DNA of 64,000 nucleotides from a bacterium (GTDB lineage: Bacteria; Armatimonadota; Zipacnadia; Zipacnadales; UBA11051). Made by a program: the position numbers and the translations under genes. Under the pieces are notes generated by a model that did no database searches, had not been told where the DNA came from, and was given only the letters and a program-made list of their open reading frames with translations. Location of the stretch: NCBI GenBank assembly GCA_021372615.1, contig JAJFUB010000132.1, positions 1-64,000 on the forward strand, read 5' to 3'. This document shows, piece by piece, positions 1-10,048 of this stretch; within the stretch, counting starts at the first letter, position 1; each line of letters starts with the position of its first letter.

Positions 1-89
1 GGTCGGTGACCGCTCCCACAGACTGGCGTCTGCTCAGTGGCGTGGCCCACATGAGGGCCGTGGTCCGCGCGTGGGAGGGGTCACCGACC
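1..89. repeat. Nested hairpin element at the window edge
   Basis: Bases 1-19 pair with 71-89 with one mismatch. Inside lie two small hairpins: CAGAC/GTCTG at 19-32 and GGCCC/GGGCC at 44-59. The whole folds like a three-armed structure. It lies just past the stop of the minus-strand radical SAM gene, so it could end that transcript, but no T-run follows. The left edge may be cut by the window. Confidence 0.5.
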
Positions 90-100
90 CCGACCGGACC

Positions 101-1138
101 TCAGCGACGCCTCAAGTAGTCCAGCGGGTACTTCCGCCCCATCGCGCAATCCTGGCACAGCGGCAGCCCCGCCAGTCTCCCCCACCTCATCCGCCGCCGC
201 AGGGCCTGCAGCTTGTCCCCGTGCCAGATCTCGGGGATCGTCTGCTCGGTGGCGTTCCCCAGGCCGAAGTCCGCCTGCACGTCATAGCAACACAGGCCGA
301 TCTCGCCGCCCGCGCCGATGACGAGCGTGTCGTGCAGCCGCCCGCAGTCCACGTACACAAAGCCGCGGCGCCGGTCGGGTCGCGCCAACTCGGGGGCGAC
401 GACCTGCCCGGCCCAGTCAGTCCACGGCTTCAGCTCGAGGCGGACGTTCGGCCGCCCGCGGGCCAGGGCCTGCCAGCGCGCCACGACGGCGCTGAACTCC
501 GGCAGCGTCGCCTCAGTGGCAATCACCTGCAGGGCAATGACAGGGAGGTCGCGGTCGCTCGTCGCGTTCAGCTCCAGCAGGCCCCGCACGTTGTCCATGA
601 CCTGGGCGAAGGCGCCGCCGCAGCGCAGGCTCTCATACGTCTCGGGGCTGCTACCGTCCACGGACACCCCCAGCCACGTCAGGGGTGAGGCCAGCAGCCC
701 GGCCGCGGCTGCCTGGTCCAGCAGCGTCGCGTTCGTGCTGAGCGTCAGGCCCCGCATGGCGTTCCGTTCCTGCCCGTACGCCAGCAGGCCGGGCAGCCGC
801 TCGCCGGCCAGATGGACAAAGTCCAGCAGTCGTGGGTGCAGCAGCGGCTCGCCGAACCAGTGCAGCGCCAGAAAGCGCACATGCCCGCCCGAACGCGCCT
901 CAGCCGCCGCGATCTGCTCGATGAGCCGCTCGAACAGGTCCGGGCTCATGTCCCGCGCGGGCCGCCGCATGTCCCGGCGCGGGCACATGCGGCAGTTCAG
1001 GTTGCACCGGCTGGTGGTCTCGATGACGAAGCTCGTGGGGAAGTCCGGGGTGCGCGGCACCCGCCAGGCGCCGTACAGCCGCGCCAACGGGGCGTTGACC
1101 AGGCGCAGGAAGGCCGATTGGCGAGCAGGAGAGTTCAT
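101..1138 (-). CDS. Radical SAM/SPASM domain protein
   Basis: The 345-residue protein has the radical SAM signature CxxxCxxC at Cys45, Cys49 and Cys52 (SRCNLNCRMC), which binds the SAM-cleaving 4Fe-4S cluster. A C-terminal SPASM-type region follows, with Cys in DCGRLHD, GLCCYD and LCQDCAMG, which would hold auxiliary clusters. The order matches SPASM enzymes that modify peptides or act as sulfatase-maturase-like proteins. The substrate cannot be named because no precursor peptide or sulfatase is adjacent. The start is ATG at 1138 behind an AGGGG-like site. It lies 71 bases after the ZnuA-like gene on the same strand, separated by an inverted pair of REP-like units. Family is confident; function is open. 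Confidence 0.85.
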   Translation of the reverse strand: MNSPARQSAFLRLVNAPLARLYGAWRVPRTPDFPTSFVIETTSRCNLNCRMCPRRDMRRPARDMSPDLFERLIEQIAAAEARSGGHVRFLALHWFGEPLLHPRLLDFVHLAGERLPGLLAYGQERNAMRGLTLSTNATLLDQAAAAGLLASPLTWLGVSVDGSSPETYESLRCGGAFAQVMDNVRGLLELNATSDRDLPVIALQVIATEATLPEFSAVVARWQALARGRPNVRLELKPWTDWAGQVVAPELARPDRRRGFVYVDCGRLHDTLVIGAGGEIGLCCYDVQADFGLGNATEQTIPEIWHGDKLQALRRRMRWGRLAGLPLCQDCAMGRKYPLDYLRRR

Positions 1139-1145
1139 AGCCCCT

Positions 1146-1213
1146 GTAGTGGCGCGATTTATCGCGCCCGCACGGCGCAGTGAGATGCACGGCGCGATGA
1201 ATCGCGCCGCTAC
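1146..1213. repeat. Inverted pair of GTAG-headed palindromes (BIME-like)
   Basis: The left unit at 1146-1168 is GTAGT followed by the palindrome GGCGCGATTTATCGCGCC. The right unit at 1191-1213 is the inverse, the palindrome GGCGCGATGAATCGCGCC followed by GCTAC. The two units match at 21 of 23 positions when inverted, with a 22-base spacer. The TAG stop of the ZnuA-like gene (1210-1212) lies in the right unit. A related palindrome sits at 18061-18078. Confidence 0.8.
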
Positions 1214-2259
1214 CGATCGAAGATGCCCGCGCCGCAGGAGGGCGCGCGGGGACGGGACAGGCGACGGCCGATGACGATCCCCAGCAGTAGCCCCAGGAGC
1301 CCGGCTGCCAGCAGCCGGGCGCCAGTCGTCGCGGGCGACGTCTTCGGCTCCACGCCCCTGGCGTCAATGGCCGCCAGGGCGGCGGTGTTGTCGGCCATCT
1401 GTGACAGGTACGTGTCCTGCCCCGGGCGTGTGTCCAGGAAATGCACGTAGACGATGGGCGCGCCGCTGTCGCTGGCGATCTGGCGGGCCGCCTCGCCCTG
1501 CTTGGACTGGCGCATGGACAGCGGGCAGACAATGGCCGAGTAGGCGCCCCGGCGCAACTGCGCCACGGCCTCTTGCAGGCGCCGGCCGGCCACCGTGCCG
1601 GAGCCCTCCGCCATGGCGACTTCGCCCACCGGCACGCCGAAGTTGGCGATGACGTCACAGACACCGGGGATCATGGCCAGCATCGGCCGACCGGACAGCC
1701 CGCGTTCCTGGACGACACGCAGGCCCGCCTGGCGCTGGGCGGCCAGCTCCTGCTCGAAGGCCTGCAGACGCGCCTGAAGCACCGCCGCGGGCAGCCCTAT
1801 CTGGGCCAGCCGCCCCGCGACGGCGCGCGCGATGGCGACGGCGTTGTCCAGGCGGAGCCACGGCGCGTGGGGGTTGCGGGGGTAGCCGGGGTAGTCGTGC
1901 AGCGCGGCGCCCCGGGCGGCGTAGTCGTCCCAGTCCAGGGAGGGCTTGTCGCGCAGGGCGGATTTGATGGCTGCCTCGAACTCATGCGAGGAGCTGGCTG
2001 CATAGATGACCAACTCGCTGCGGCCAAAGCTCCGCACCTGCGCGGCGGAGATGGTGAAGTCGTGGGGGTCGGAACCGGGCGGCAGCACGACCTGCATCTC
2101 CACCAGGTCGCCCGCGACCGCCTGCACGATGGCAGCCATGTCGGGCATCGTGACCAGCACCAGCGGTCGCCCAGCCGCATGCGCCGGGATCGTACCGACC
2201 ACGATGGCGGCCAGCAGGCCCACCAAGCGACTCAGCCCCGCATTCGTCCCGCAGTTCAT
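1210..2259 (-). CDS. ZnuA-like metal-binding protein with C-terminal membrane anchor
   Basis: The 349-residue protein resembles the periplasmic zinc/manganese-binding proteins of ABC importers (SBP_bac_9/ZnuA). It has an N-terminal signal segment (about residues 8-29), then the family's PGSDPHDF motif, whose His is a metal ligand. Later VIANFGVPVGEVA and IVYVHFLDT match the C-lobe pattern. It differs from typical members: no lipobox, and a C-terminal hydrophobic helix (about residues 312-330) with a basic tail (GRRLSRPR), which would anchor it in the membrane. No permease or ATPase of a metal importer is next to it. It may serve a distant transporter or act in sensing or metal delivery. Family fairly sure, role uncertain. 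Confidence 0.75.
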   Translation of the reverse strand: MNCGTNAGLSRLVGLLAAIVVGTIPAHAAGRPLVLVTMPDMAAIVQAVAGDLVEMQVVLPPGSDPHDFTISAAQVRSFGRSELVIYAASSSHEFEAAIKSALRDKPSLDWDDYAARGAALHDYPGYPRNPHAPWLRLDNAVAIARAVAGRLAQIGLPAAVLQARLQAFEQELAAQRQAGLRVVQERGLSGRPMLAMIPGVCDVIANFGVPVGEVAMAEGSGTVAGRRLQEAVAQLRRGAYSAIVCPLSMRQSKQGEAARQIASDSGAPIVYVHFLDTRPGQDTYLSQMADNTAALAAIDARGVEPKTSPATTGARLLAAGLLGLLLGIVIGRRLSRPRAPSCGAGIFDR

Positions 2260-2334
2260 TGGCGATATCGCACCTGCCCGATTCGCCTCAGCATATCAGA
2301 AACACCGGAAGGTGTCACTCCTGCCCCGAGACGT

Positions 2335-2340
2335 TATAAT
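2335..2340 (+). promoter_or_regulatory. Putative -10 box for the GH172-type gene
   Basis: A perfect TATAAT lies 33 bases before the chosen start of the next gene. The -35 region is poor (GTGTCA at 17-base spacing). A small hairpin (ACACC-GGAA-GGTGT, 2302-2315) lies just upstream, between the divergent genes. Confidence 0.4.
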
Positions 2341-2372
2341 GCGCACAGTCCGCTCCCTGCATGGAGGCCGCA

Positions 2373-3971
2373 ATGTCCCGCTTCATCCAGTCCAGTCTCA
2401 CCTTCGCGCTGGTGTTTGTCTGCCTCTCGGCGGTGACGATGGCGCAGAGCCCCACCTGGTTCAGCCCCGAGAACCTGCCCCCCCAGCTCCGGCACCCGCT
2501 GAAGCTGCTGGCAACCACTGCCATGTCCGGCGAGGGCAAGGACTTCTTCAGCCTCAAGCCCGGCCAGACGGCCACCATCGGCACGATCACCGGCCCCGCC
2601 ATCATCTTCCGCATCTGGTCCACCTCCAGCAACACGAAGCTATCCTCGCTGGACATGATCGTGGATGGGAAGAAGGAGACGCTGGTGGACCGAGGCCGGT
2701 GGAGCGAGGAGCAGTGGCGCAAGACCAGTCCCCTGCGTTCTCTGGACAAGCAGGCCTACTGGTCGTATGTCCCGGTCTTCGTCAAGAAGCAGGCCGTGTT
2801 CCGCGCCCACAGCTTTGAGCAGGGCACGAACGAGCCGATGAAGTTCTACCTGCAGGTCGGCTATCGGCAAGTGCCGGCGACAGAGCTGGCGGCCGCTGCG
2901 AAGCTGGACCTCAAGCCCATCCGCGAGGAGTTGGGGCAAGCCTACGCCCTGGAGCCGAGCTTCTGGGGCAATCCCGCCACTGCGGCGAAGGGGCCGCTGA
3001 CGTTGGGGAAGGCGTGGACGGTGCCGGTGTCGGGCCCGGCCCAGGTGCAATGTCTGGCCCTCACCGTCGGCGACGCCGCCACGCCCGAGCAACTGCGGGC
3101 GACGCGGCTGGTCGTGACGTGCGACGGGGTGCGGACCATTGATGCACCCGTGGGCGCGCTGTTCGGCACAGGGCACCGTGCGGCGGAAAAGCGACGCGGC
3201 TGGATCCCGGCCATCGGTACGCCGGTGGGGGACGGAGCGCTACGCCTCGCCTTCCCGATGTTCTTCGCCCAGTCCATGACGGTGGCCCTGGAGCCGTTCG
3301 GGAAGGGCGCTCTCCCGTCGGCCGAAGTGGCGATCCACCACATGCCGCTCAAGCAGGCCCCGAGGTACCGCCTGTGCGCGCAGTACTTCTCCCAACTCTC
3401 CGTCGCCGACCAACCCATGACGCTGCTGAACGTCACGGGCGAGGGGATCTTCGTGGGCACGAACCTGTGTGTGGACGGCAAAGACCGGAAGACCTTCGCC
3501 TTTCTCGAAGGCAATGAGCAGATCTACATCGATGGCGGCGCCAAGCCGACCATCGAGGGCACGGGCACTGAGGACTACTTCAACAACGCCTGGTACTTCG
3601 AGGCCGGGGAGAAGGCGAACCTCTTCTGCGGGGTGACGTTCAAGCAGGATCGCGAGCCACCGATGGTGGACTGCTACCGCTACCTGGTCTCGGACTGCAT
3701 CCCGTTCCAGAAGAGCTTCCGGTTCGACCTGCAGCACGGCAGCCGCAACAAGGCGCCGGACGTGCTGTACGAGGGCGTGAACTTCTGGTACCAGGTGTCG
3801 CCGACGAACGTGGCCGAGCCAGTGGCGGCCAGGGCCCCGGCGGCCGGTGGAGCCGCGGGAGAGCCGACCGAGGGCGGCAAGATCCCGCTCGTGCGGATCG
3901 TGGGCTTCGTGCTGGCGCTGGCAGTGGTCGGCTTCGTCACGTGGTGGCTGCTGCTGAAGCGCAAGGCGTGA
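2373..3971 (+). CDS. DUF2961 (GH172-type) secreted protein with C-terminal anchor
   Basis: The chosen ATG has GGAGG five bases upstream; the in-frame ATG at 2361 has no such site. The 532-residue product has a signal peptide ending near VTMAQS, then a DUF2961 domain. The hallmark GTGTEDYFNNAWYF is present near residue 390. DUF2961 was reclassified as glycoside hydrolase family 172, with characterised members acting on fructofuranose or arabinofuranose links; the substrate here is unknown. After a low-complexity linker (about 475-500) comes one membrane helix and the tail LLLKRKA. This layout resembles a cell-surface sorting signal. The gene is transcribed away from the ZnuA-like gene and ends before a strong hairpin. 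Confidence 0.88.
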   Translation: MSRFIQSSLTFALVFVCLSAVTMAQSPTWFSPENLPPQLRHPLKLLATTAMSGEGKDFFSLKPGQTATIGTITGPAIIFRIWSTSSNTKLSSLDMIVDGKKETLVDRGRWSEEQWRKTSPLRSLDKQAYWSYVPVFVKKQAVFRAHSFEQGTNEPMKFYLQVGYRQVPATELAAAAKLDLKPIREELGQAYALEPSFWGNPATAAKGPLTLGKAWTVPVSGPAQVQCLALTVGDAATPEQLRATRLVVTCDGVRTIDAPVGALFGTGHRAAEKRRGWIPAIGTPVGDGALRLAFPMFFAQSMTVALEPFGKGALPSAEVAIHHMPLKQAPRYRLCAQYFSQLSVADQPMTLLNVTGEGIFVGTNLCVDGKDRKTFAFLEGNEQIYIDGGAKPTIEGTGTEDYFNNAWYFEAGEKANLFCGVTFKQDREPPMVDCYRYLVSDCIPFQKSFRFDLQHGSRNKAPDVLYEGVNFWYQVSPTNVAEPVAARAPAAGGAAGEPTEGGKIPLVRIVGFVLALAVVGFVTWWLLLKRKA

Positions 3972-3980
3972 GGAATCGAC

Positions 3981-4011
3981 ACGGGGCGCCGTCCTCACGG
4001 CGGCGCCCCGT
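3981..4011. terminator. Hairpin between convergent genes
   Basis: ACGGGGCGCC (3981-3990) pairs perfectly with GGCGCCCCGT (4002-4011) over an 11-base loop, ten bases after the GH172-type stop. There is no clear T-run. It probably ends transcription from both sides. Confidence 0.6.
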
Positions 4012-4017
4012 CTGCCT

Positions 4018-4045
4018 TCGCGTAACCCGTACCCCGTAGCCCGCC
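4018..4045. repeat. Heptanucleotide short tandem array
   Basis: Four seven-base units in register: TCGCGTA, ACCCGTA, CCCCGTA, GCCCGCC. The array ends three bases before the rhomboid stop codon. Other heptad arrays occur at 15370, 30984 and perhaps 36527. Confidence 0.5.
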
Positions 4046-4047
4046 CC

Positions 4048-4737
4048 TCAGTACCGCACATCCAGCACACGCGGCCGCGGAAGCGTACGTCGCGGCATCA
4101 CCGCGAACCGCTTCACCAGCCACAGGCCGGCGATGAAGCCGCCAATGTGCGCCCAGACGGCCACACCCCCACCGGCGCCCCCGATGCTGCCCAACCCCGC
4201 GAAGAACTGGAAGACGAACCACAGGCCCAGGAACACCACCGCAGGCAGGTCCACGACGGTGATGAAGACCACCAGGATGACCAGTGTGCGCACCGTGGCG
4301 CCCCGGAAGAGCACGAAGTAGGCGCCCAGGACGCCGGCAATGGCGCCGCTAGCCCCCAGCACCGGCACTGACGCGAAGCCGGAGACCAGCGCATGTGCCA
4401 GCGCGGCGATCGTCCCACACAGCAGGTAGAAGACCAGATAGCGGAAGTGCCCCATGCGGTCCTCGACGTTATCGCCGAAGATCCACAGGAAGAGCATGTT
4501 CCCCGCCAGGTGCAGCACCCCACCGTGCATGAACATCGAGGTCAGGATGGTCAGGAAGACGAAGCTCAGGGGCTCCCCGGCGTCTCGGTGGATGAGGTGC
4601 GCGGGGTTGAGCGCGAACTCCGTCCGCAAGTCCTTCTCCTGGACCTGCCACACAAACACGAGCAGGCAGGTGGCGATGATCAGGTAGTTGACCACCGGCG
4701 GGCGCGAGGACGGGATGTTGTCACGTAGGGGTAGCAT
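4048..4737 (-). CDS. Rhomboid family intramembrane serine protease
   Basis: The 229-residue polytopic protein has the full rhomboid signature. HGGVLHLAGNMLFLWIFG (residues 71-88) includes Asn80 of the oxyanion hole. GASGA follows with Ser130 as nucleophile, and AHIGGF gives His197 as the catalytic base. About six hydrophobic helices are visible, the minimal bacterial rhomboid size. The enzyme would cut transmembrane segments of client proteins in the inner membrane; no client can be named. It stands alone, with a REP-like element upstream and a convergent terminator downstream. Confidence 0.93.
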   Translation of the reverse strand: MLPLRDNIPSSRPPVVNYLIIATCLLVFVWQVQEKDLRTEFALNPAHLIHRDAGEPLSFVFLTILTSMFMHGGVLHLAGNMLFLWIFGDNVEDRMGHFRYLVFYLLCGTIAALAHALVSGFASVPVLGASGAIAGVLGAYFVLFRGATVRTLVILVVFITVVDLPAVVFLGLWFVFQFFAGLGSIGGAGGGVAVWAHIGGFIAGLWLVKRFAVMPRRTLPRPRVLDVRY

Positions 4738-4810
4738 GGAGTGTCCTGAATGAGCTGGGTCGCAGGCTGCTCGGGCGCTAGTGTCGCGTCCCGTGATTGG
4801 CTATGTGCTC

Positions 4811-4864
4811 CCAGTAGCGCGGGCGGCCCGCCCGCGCGGGCAGGCGAGCCGCCTGCCCTACTGC
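4811..4864. repeat. REP-like inverted pair, copy 1 of the CCAGTAG family
   Basis: CCAGTAG (4811-4817) opens the element and CTACTG (4858-4863) closes it in inverse. Inside are two adjacent hairpins, GCGGGCGGCCCGCCCGC and GGGCAGGCGAGCCGCCTGCC. Other copies are at 29998 and 61665. It lies 31 bases past the stop of the large glycosidase-like gene. Confidence 0.85.
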
Positions 4865-4894
4865 ACAGCCTCTAGCCATCACCGGGACAGCACA

Positions 4895-7800
4895 CTACGG
4901 CGTGGCGCCGGCCCGGCTGCGCACGTACGGGATGGCCTCGGCGTGCAGCCGCTGCGCTTGCGCCAGCAACTCGGCGGCGGGAGCGGCTACGGCGGCCGCC
5001 TCGCCCGCAACGACACGATCCTCCAACAACAGCCGCTGGCAGAACGCCTCCGCTGTGTCATCCACGAGCTGCTGCAGCTTCGCGTCCCGCGTGTTCGCGA
5101 AGGGCTGCGAGCGCGGGCTCTGCTTGACGAGGTCCGGAGGGACGAGCACGTCGAAGTTGGCCCGGTAGACGTCCGCCACCTCTGACAGCAGGCGTAGGCT
5201 GTCCTGGAGTTGGGCGAGCACCTCGCCCAGCGGCTTCGCCGCCGTCACGGCCTCCGCGAGCTTGGCCTGGGCGGCCGACAGGCGGGCGTGGGCGAGGGTG
5301 TAGTCGCCGCGCTTGGTGGCCTCGGCGGCCTGCCGCGATAGCCCGGCGGCAGCACCGAGGTCCACACCATTGGCCGCGGCGACTGCGGCGTCCATGTCGT
5401 AGATGACGCGCTCGTTGTCGTAGTGGCCCCGATGCACGGCGGCCAAGGCCGCCTGCGCCCCCGCCGCAGTCCCGCAGTAAAGCACGCGGCCGTCGCCGGG
5501 AGCCAGCGTGACGGCCAGGCCACCAGCGGGGAAGGGTGCCGGCGCGGTGAGGCCGCTCAGGTCACAGAGCTGGGTCGCGGCCCCGAGCTTGCCGGCGTCG
5601 GCCCGCAGCGTCGCCTGCTGCTCATGCTCCACGTCCTGGTTCACGGCCACGATGAAGAAGCCGCCGCCGGTGCGCTGCTTGAGCACCCCGAGCGTCACCG
5701 CCGGGCCCTGGTAGGCCGCCTTGCCCAGGTCCAGCGGCTGCGCCTCGGCGGTGAAGGGGTGGTCGTCCACGCAGTCCGTCTCCAGCAGCGACGGCCCGAT
5801 GGCCGTGACCTGCCGGCCCGCCGCGCGCAGCGCCTCCCACCCCGACGTCCCCACACCCCACGAGTCGCACAGTGTGTAGAAGTAGTGCTGGTTGTAGCGC
5901 CAGCAGGGCGGCGACTGGCTGCCATGCCACGTGATGCCCTTGCCGCCGTTGGCCACGACCAGCCAGATCATCAGCCGCGTCTCAGGGCCGGTCGGCAGCA
6001 GCCACGTGTAGCCCTCCCGGCCGCCGAAGGCCGGTAGCATCACCCATACGGGGGCCGGGGTCTGCCGGGCGCAGAAGCGCACGAGCTTGGTCACTTCCCA
6101 TGGGCGGCGGCCAGTGTTGCGGATCGGGTACTCATCACCGTAGTACACCGGCATGTACGGCAGGTACTCGGTGCGGTCGAGGTTGAGGATCACGAGCACG
6201 GGGTGGTTGGGGTCGGCCTCGCGGTACAGGGACTGCAACTCCACATACGCCGGCACATGGCCCGAGCCCGGTTCATCGCTCAGGTCGTAGGCGAGGATGA
6301 GGTCGCCGTACTCGCGGGCAAAGGTGCGGCGCAGATCCAGGTCAAAGCCGGTCTCGGCGATGCGCGCCAGCATGGCCTCCCGCGTTCCGGGCGGCTCGGG
6401 CAGCTCCACGTAGGCGCCGTCGGGCCGGTGCCCGAAGCGCCGCAGCATGTCGCCCTTGGGGATCAGGCGCATGTGGTACTGCCGCGCCAGGTCGCACAGC
6501 CACGGCTTCTCCCCCGCCTTCAGCGGCGTCAGGCAGATGTTCTCGCCGACGATGTACGTGTTCAGGTACGCTCGCCGGTACAGCCGAAGCTGCCGCTCGG
6601 TGGCCTGCTGCAACGTGCCCATCTCCGGCCCGGTGTAGCCGCGGAAGTACTCGCCGAACGGGTAGAAACCCGCCAGCGCCGGGTAGGGGTTGTCATCCGG
6701 CGGCGCGGGCAGGTTCTGCGGGAACCGGGCATTGATGAGCGCGGGTGAGAGCGCCACGCTCTGCGCAGTCGGCCCCGTGCCGGCGACCAAGCGCAGTTCC
6801 TGAACCTGCTGCCCGGGCCACGGCAGCTTCAGGGCGGCCGGCGTAGTCGGGGACAGGGGGACGGTCTGCTGCCACGACACAGGCTTGCCCGCCACGCGGC
6901 CCGTCACGCGCACTTCGGCCGATCTCGCGCCGCTCACGGGCGCTACGCCCAGCGTGAGGTCGCCCGCGCCCGGCAAGTTCAGCGGGCTGAGCGATACGGC
7001 CAAGTCCCGGCTGGCGCTGACGATGGGCCCGCCGCCGGGGACGGGCGCGATGAGGTAGGTCGTCTGCCAGGTCCCGCCAGCCGGCAGCTCGACGGGCCGG
7101 TATGTCCACTCCAGCGTGTTGAGGGCGGGCGTGAGGGAGACGAGGGCGTGTTCGGTCTGGGCGCGATCGAAGAGGACCGCCAGGCTGCGCTGCGCCGCGG
7201 GGTCGCTGTAGGCCAGCCAGCCCTCGCGGAGGTCGGTGATCGGGATGTTGGCCCGCGTCAGGCTTTCCAGCGGCTGCACGACGCGCAGATGGTCGCGCGC
7301 CGGCCAGGTGAAGACGCCGTGGCCTGGGGGCAGGGCCTGCTGGACCCGGAGGCTCAGGCACCGCTTCTCGGCCGCCGTATTGCGCACCCGCAGCGTCACT
7401 TCCAGCGACGCCGACCCGTCCGGCAGCCGCAGCTCCTTTTCAAACTGCAGGTCGGCGAGGCTGCCGCCGGCGCCCTGGTGCCGCACGCGGACGCAGCGCC
7501 GGGGCTCGATGACCTCCAGGATACACGGGTCGTCGCGCAGCAGGCCTGGGGGCGCCTCGGCCGGGGCAATCTCGGCGGCCATGCCACCGGGGCGGATCCC
7601 CTGCCACACGGTGGTCTCGTGATCCCCGGGCTTGAGCACATAGCTGCACACGCGGCCGCCCAGGATCGGCTCGACGATCGCACGGGCGAAGTCGTTGTCC
7701 AGCACATCGCCGGCGGGGATGAGTTGCACGTCGTCGTACCAGACGGAGCCGGCGCCGCCGTTGCGCAGATAGAGCAGGACGCTGCGCGTGGCGGCGTCGG

Positions 7801-8260
7801 TGCTGAAGTCCCAGACCAGTTCTGTCCACTCGGGCTGCTGCTCGATGCGCCGGCTGGACAGGTACTGCAGGCGGTTGCCCTTCTCGTCGGCGGTCATCAC
7901 CGAGCAGTAGGCCATGCCATCGCCCGAGGTCCTCAGCCACACGCGGAGGGTCATGCGGCCGGGCCCGACGAGGCGGTCGCCCAGCTCCTGGCCGGCGATG
8001 TTGTTGTTCGCCTTGCCGGCATCGGTGATCTGCTCGCGGGGCAAGCCGGTGATCTGCAGCGAGCGGGCGCCGCTGTGGGCGTCGTCGGAGGCCTCGATCT
8101 TCCCGCGCGGGTTGCTCCAGTACACCGGCTCCCAGTCCTGTGGCAGGTTGGTGGCCGGGGCCAGAGTCTCGAAGCCGGGGTTGCTGACGGGGTTGGTCTG
8201 GGCGAGGGCGAGGGTGGCGCCGCACAGGGCGGCCAGGGCAAGGGCCAGGCGGGCAGGCAT
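4895..8260 (-). CDS. Large secreted glycosidase-like protein with N-terminal CBM
   Basis: The ATG at 8260 follows GGAGG by six bases and opens a clean signal peptide (residues 1-20). The 1121-residue protein then shows a CBM4/9-like module (about 22-180, ending VWYDDVQLIP), a beta-rich middle part and a TIM-barrel-like region (about 530-860). YDLSDEPGSG near residue 660 carries the D-E-P pattern typical of the acid/base glutamate in clan-A-like glycoside hydrolases. The last 200 residues are alanine-rich and helical. I do not recognise a numbered GH family. It is probably exported and acts on extracellular polysaccharide. It is the last gene after groEL on this strand but is separated from it by a hairpin. 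Confidence 0.7.
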   Translation of the reverse strand: MPARLALALAALCGATLALAQTNPVSNPGFETLAPATNLPQDWEPVYWSNPRGKIEASDDAHSGARSLQITGLPREQITDAGKANNNIAGQELGDRLVGPGRMTLRVWLRTSGDGMAYCSVMTADEKGNRLQYLSSRRIEQQPEWTELVWDFSTDAATRSVLLYLRNGGAGSVWYDDVQLIPAGDVLDNDFARAIVEPILGGRVCSYVLKPGDHETTVWQGIRPGGMAAEIAPAEAPPGLLRDDPCILEVIEPRRCVRVRHQGAGGSLADLQFEKELRLPDGSASLEVTLRVRNTAAEKRCLSLRVQQALPPGHGVFTWPARDHLRVVQPLESLTRANIPITDLREGWLAYSDPAAQRSLAVLFDRAQTEHALVSLTPALNTLEWTYRPVELPAGGTWQTTYLIAPVPGGGPIVSASRDLAVSLSPLNLPGAGDLTLGVAPVSGARSAEVRVTGRVAGKPVSWQQTVPLSPTTPAALKLPWPGQQVQELRLVAGTGPTAQSVALSPALINARFPQNLPAPPDDNPYPALAGFYPFGEYFRGYTGPEMGTLQQATERQLRLYRRAYLNTYIVGENICLTPLKAGEKPWLCDLARQYHMRLIPKGDMLRRFGHRPDGAYVELPEPPGTREAMLARIAETGFDLDLRRTFAREYGDLILAYDLSDEPGSGHVPAYVELQSLYREADPNHPVLVILNLDRTEYLPYMPVYYGDEYPIRNTGRRPWEVTKLVRFCARQTPAPVWVMLPAFGGREGYTWLLPTGPETRLMIWLVVANGGKGITWHGSQSPPCWRYNQHYFYTLCDSWGVGTSGWEALRAAGRQVTAIGPSLLETDCVDDHPFTAEAQPLDLGKAAYQGPAVTLGVLKQRTGGGFFIVAVNQDVEHEQQATLRADAGKLGAATQLCDLSGLTAPAPFPAGGLAVTLAPGDGRVLYCGTAAGAQAALAAVHRGHYDNERVIYDMDAAVAAANGVDLGAAAGLSRQAAEATKRGDYTLAHARLSAAQAKLAEAVTAAKPLGEVLAQLQDSLRLLSEVADVYRANFDVLVPPDLVKQSPRSQPFANTRDAKLQQLVDDTAEAFCQRLLLEDRVVAGEAAAVAAPAAELLAQAQRLHAEAIPYVRSRAGATP

Positions 8261-8293
8261 GGCGGTCCTCCGGTTGCCGTCAGTCCACACGCA

Positions 8294-8323
8294 GACAGGC
8301 GGGCCACAATGGGCCCGCCTGTC
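8294..8323 (-). terminator. groEL terminator hairpin
   Basis: GACAGGCGGGCC (8294-8305) pairs perfectly with GGCCCGCCTGTC (8312-8323) over a 6-base loop, 31 bases after the groEL stop. The T-run on the minus strand is weak. Confidence 0.65.
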
Positions 8324-8353
8324 GGTTTCGTCTGCAGCGATCCGGCTTCCTGC

Positions 8354-9985
<1,632 letters not shown>

Positions 9986-10012
9986 AGCCTCAGAATCTCC
10001 TTCGTTTCAGGG

Positions 10013-10034
10013 GTAGTGCGGGCTTGCAGCCCGC
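10013..10034. repeat. Single GTAG-headed palindrome
   Basis: GTAGT followed by GCGGGCT-TGC-AGCCCGC, located between groES and groEL. It differs by one loop base from the copy at 17142-17163. Confidence 0.75.
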
Positions 10035-10048
10035 GCCGGCCGACGCCT

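Noticed and set aside
3841-3971. PEP-CTERM sorting signal at the GH172-type C-terminus
   Set aside because: The helix and basic tail are there but no Pro-Glu-Pro motif precedes them, so it was only kept as a hypothesis about a variant signal.
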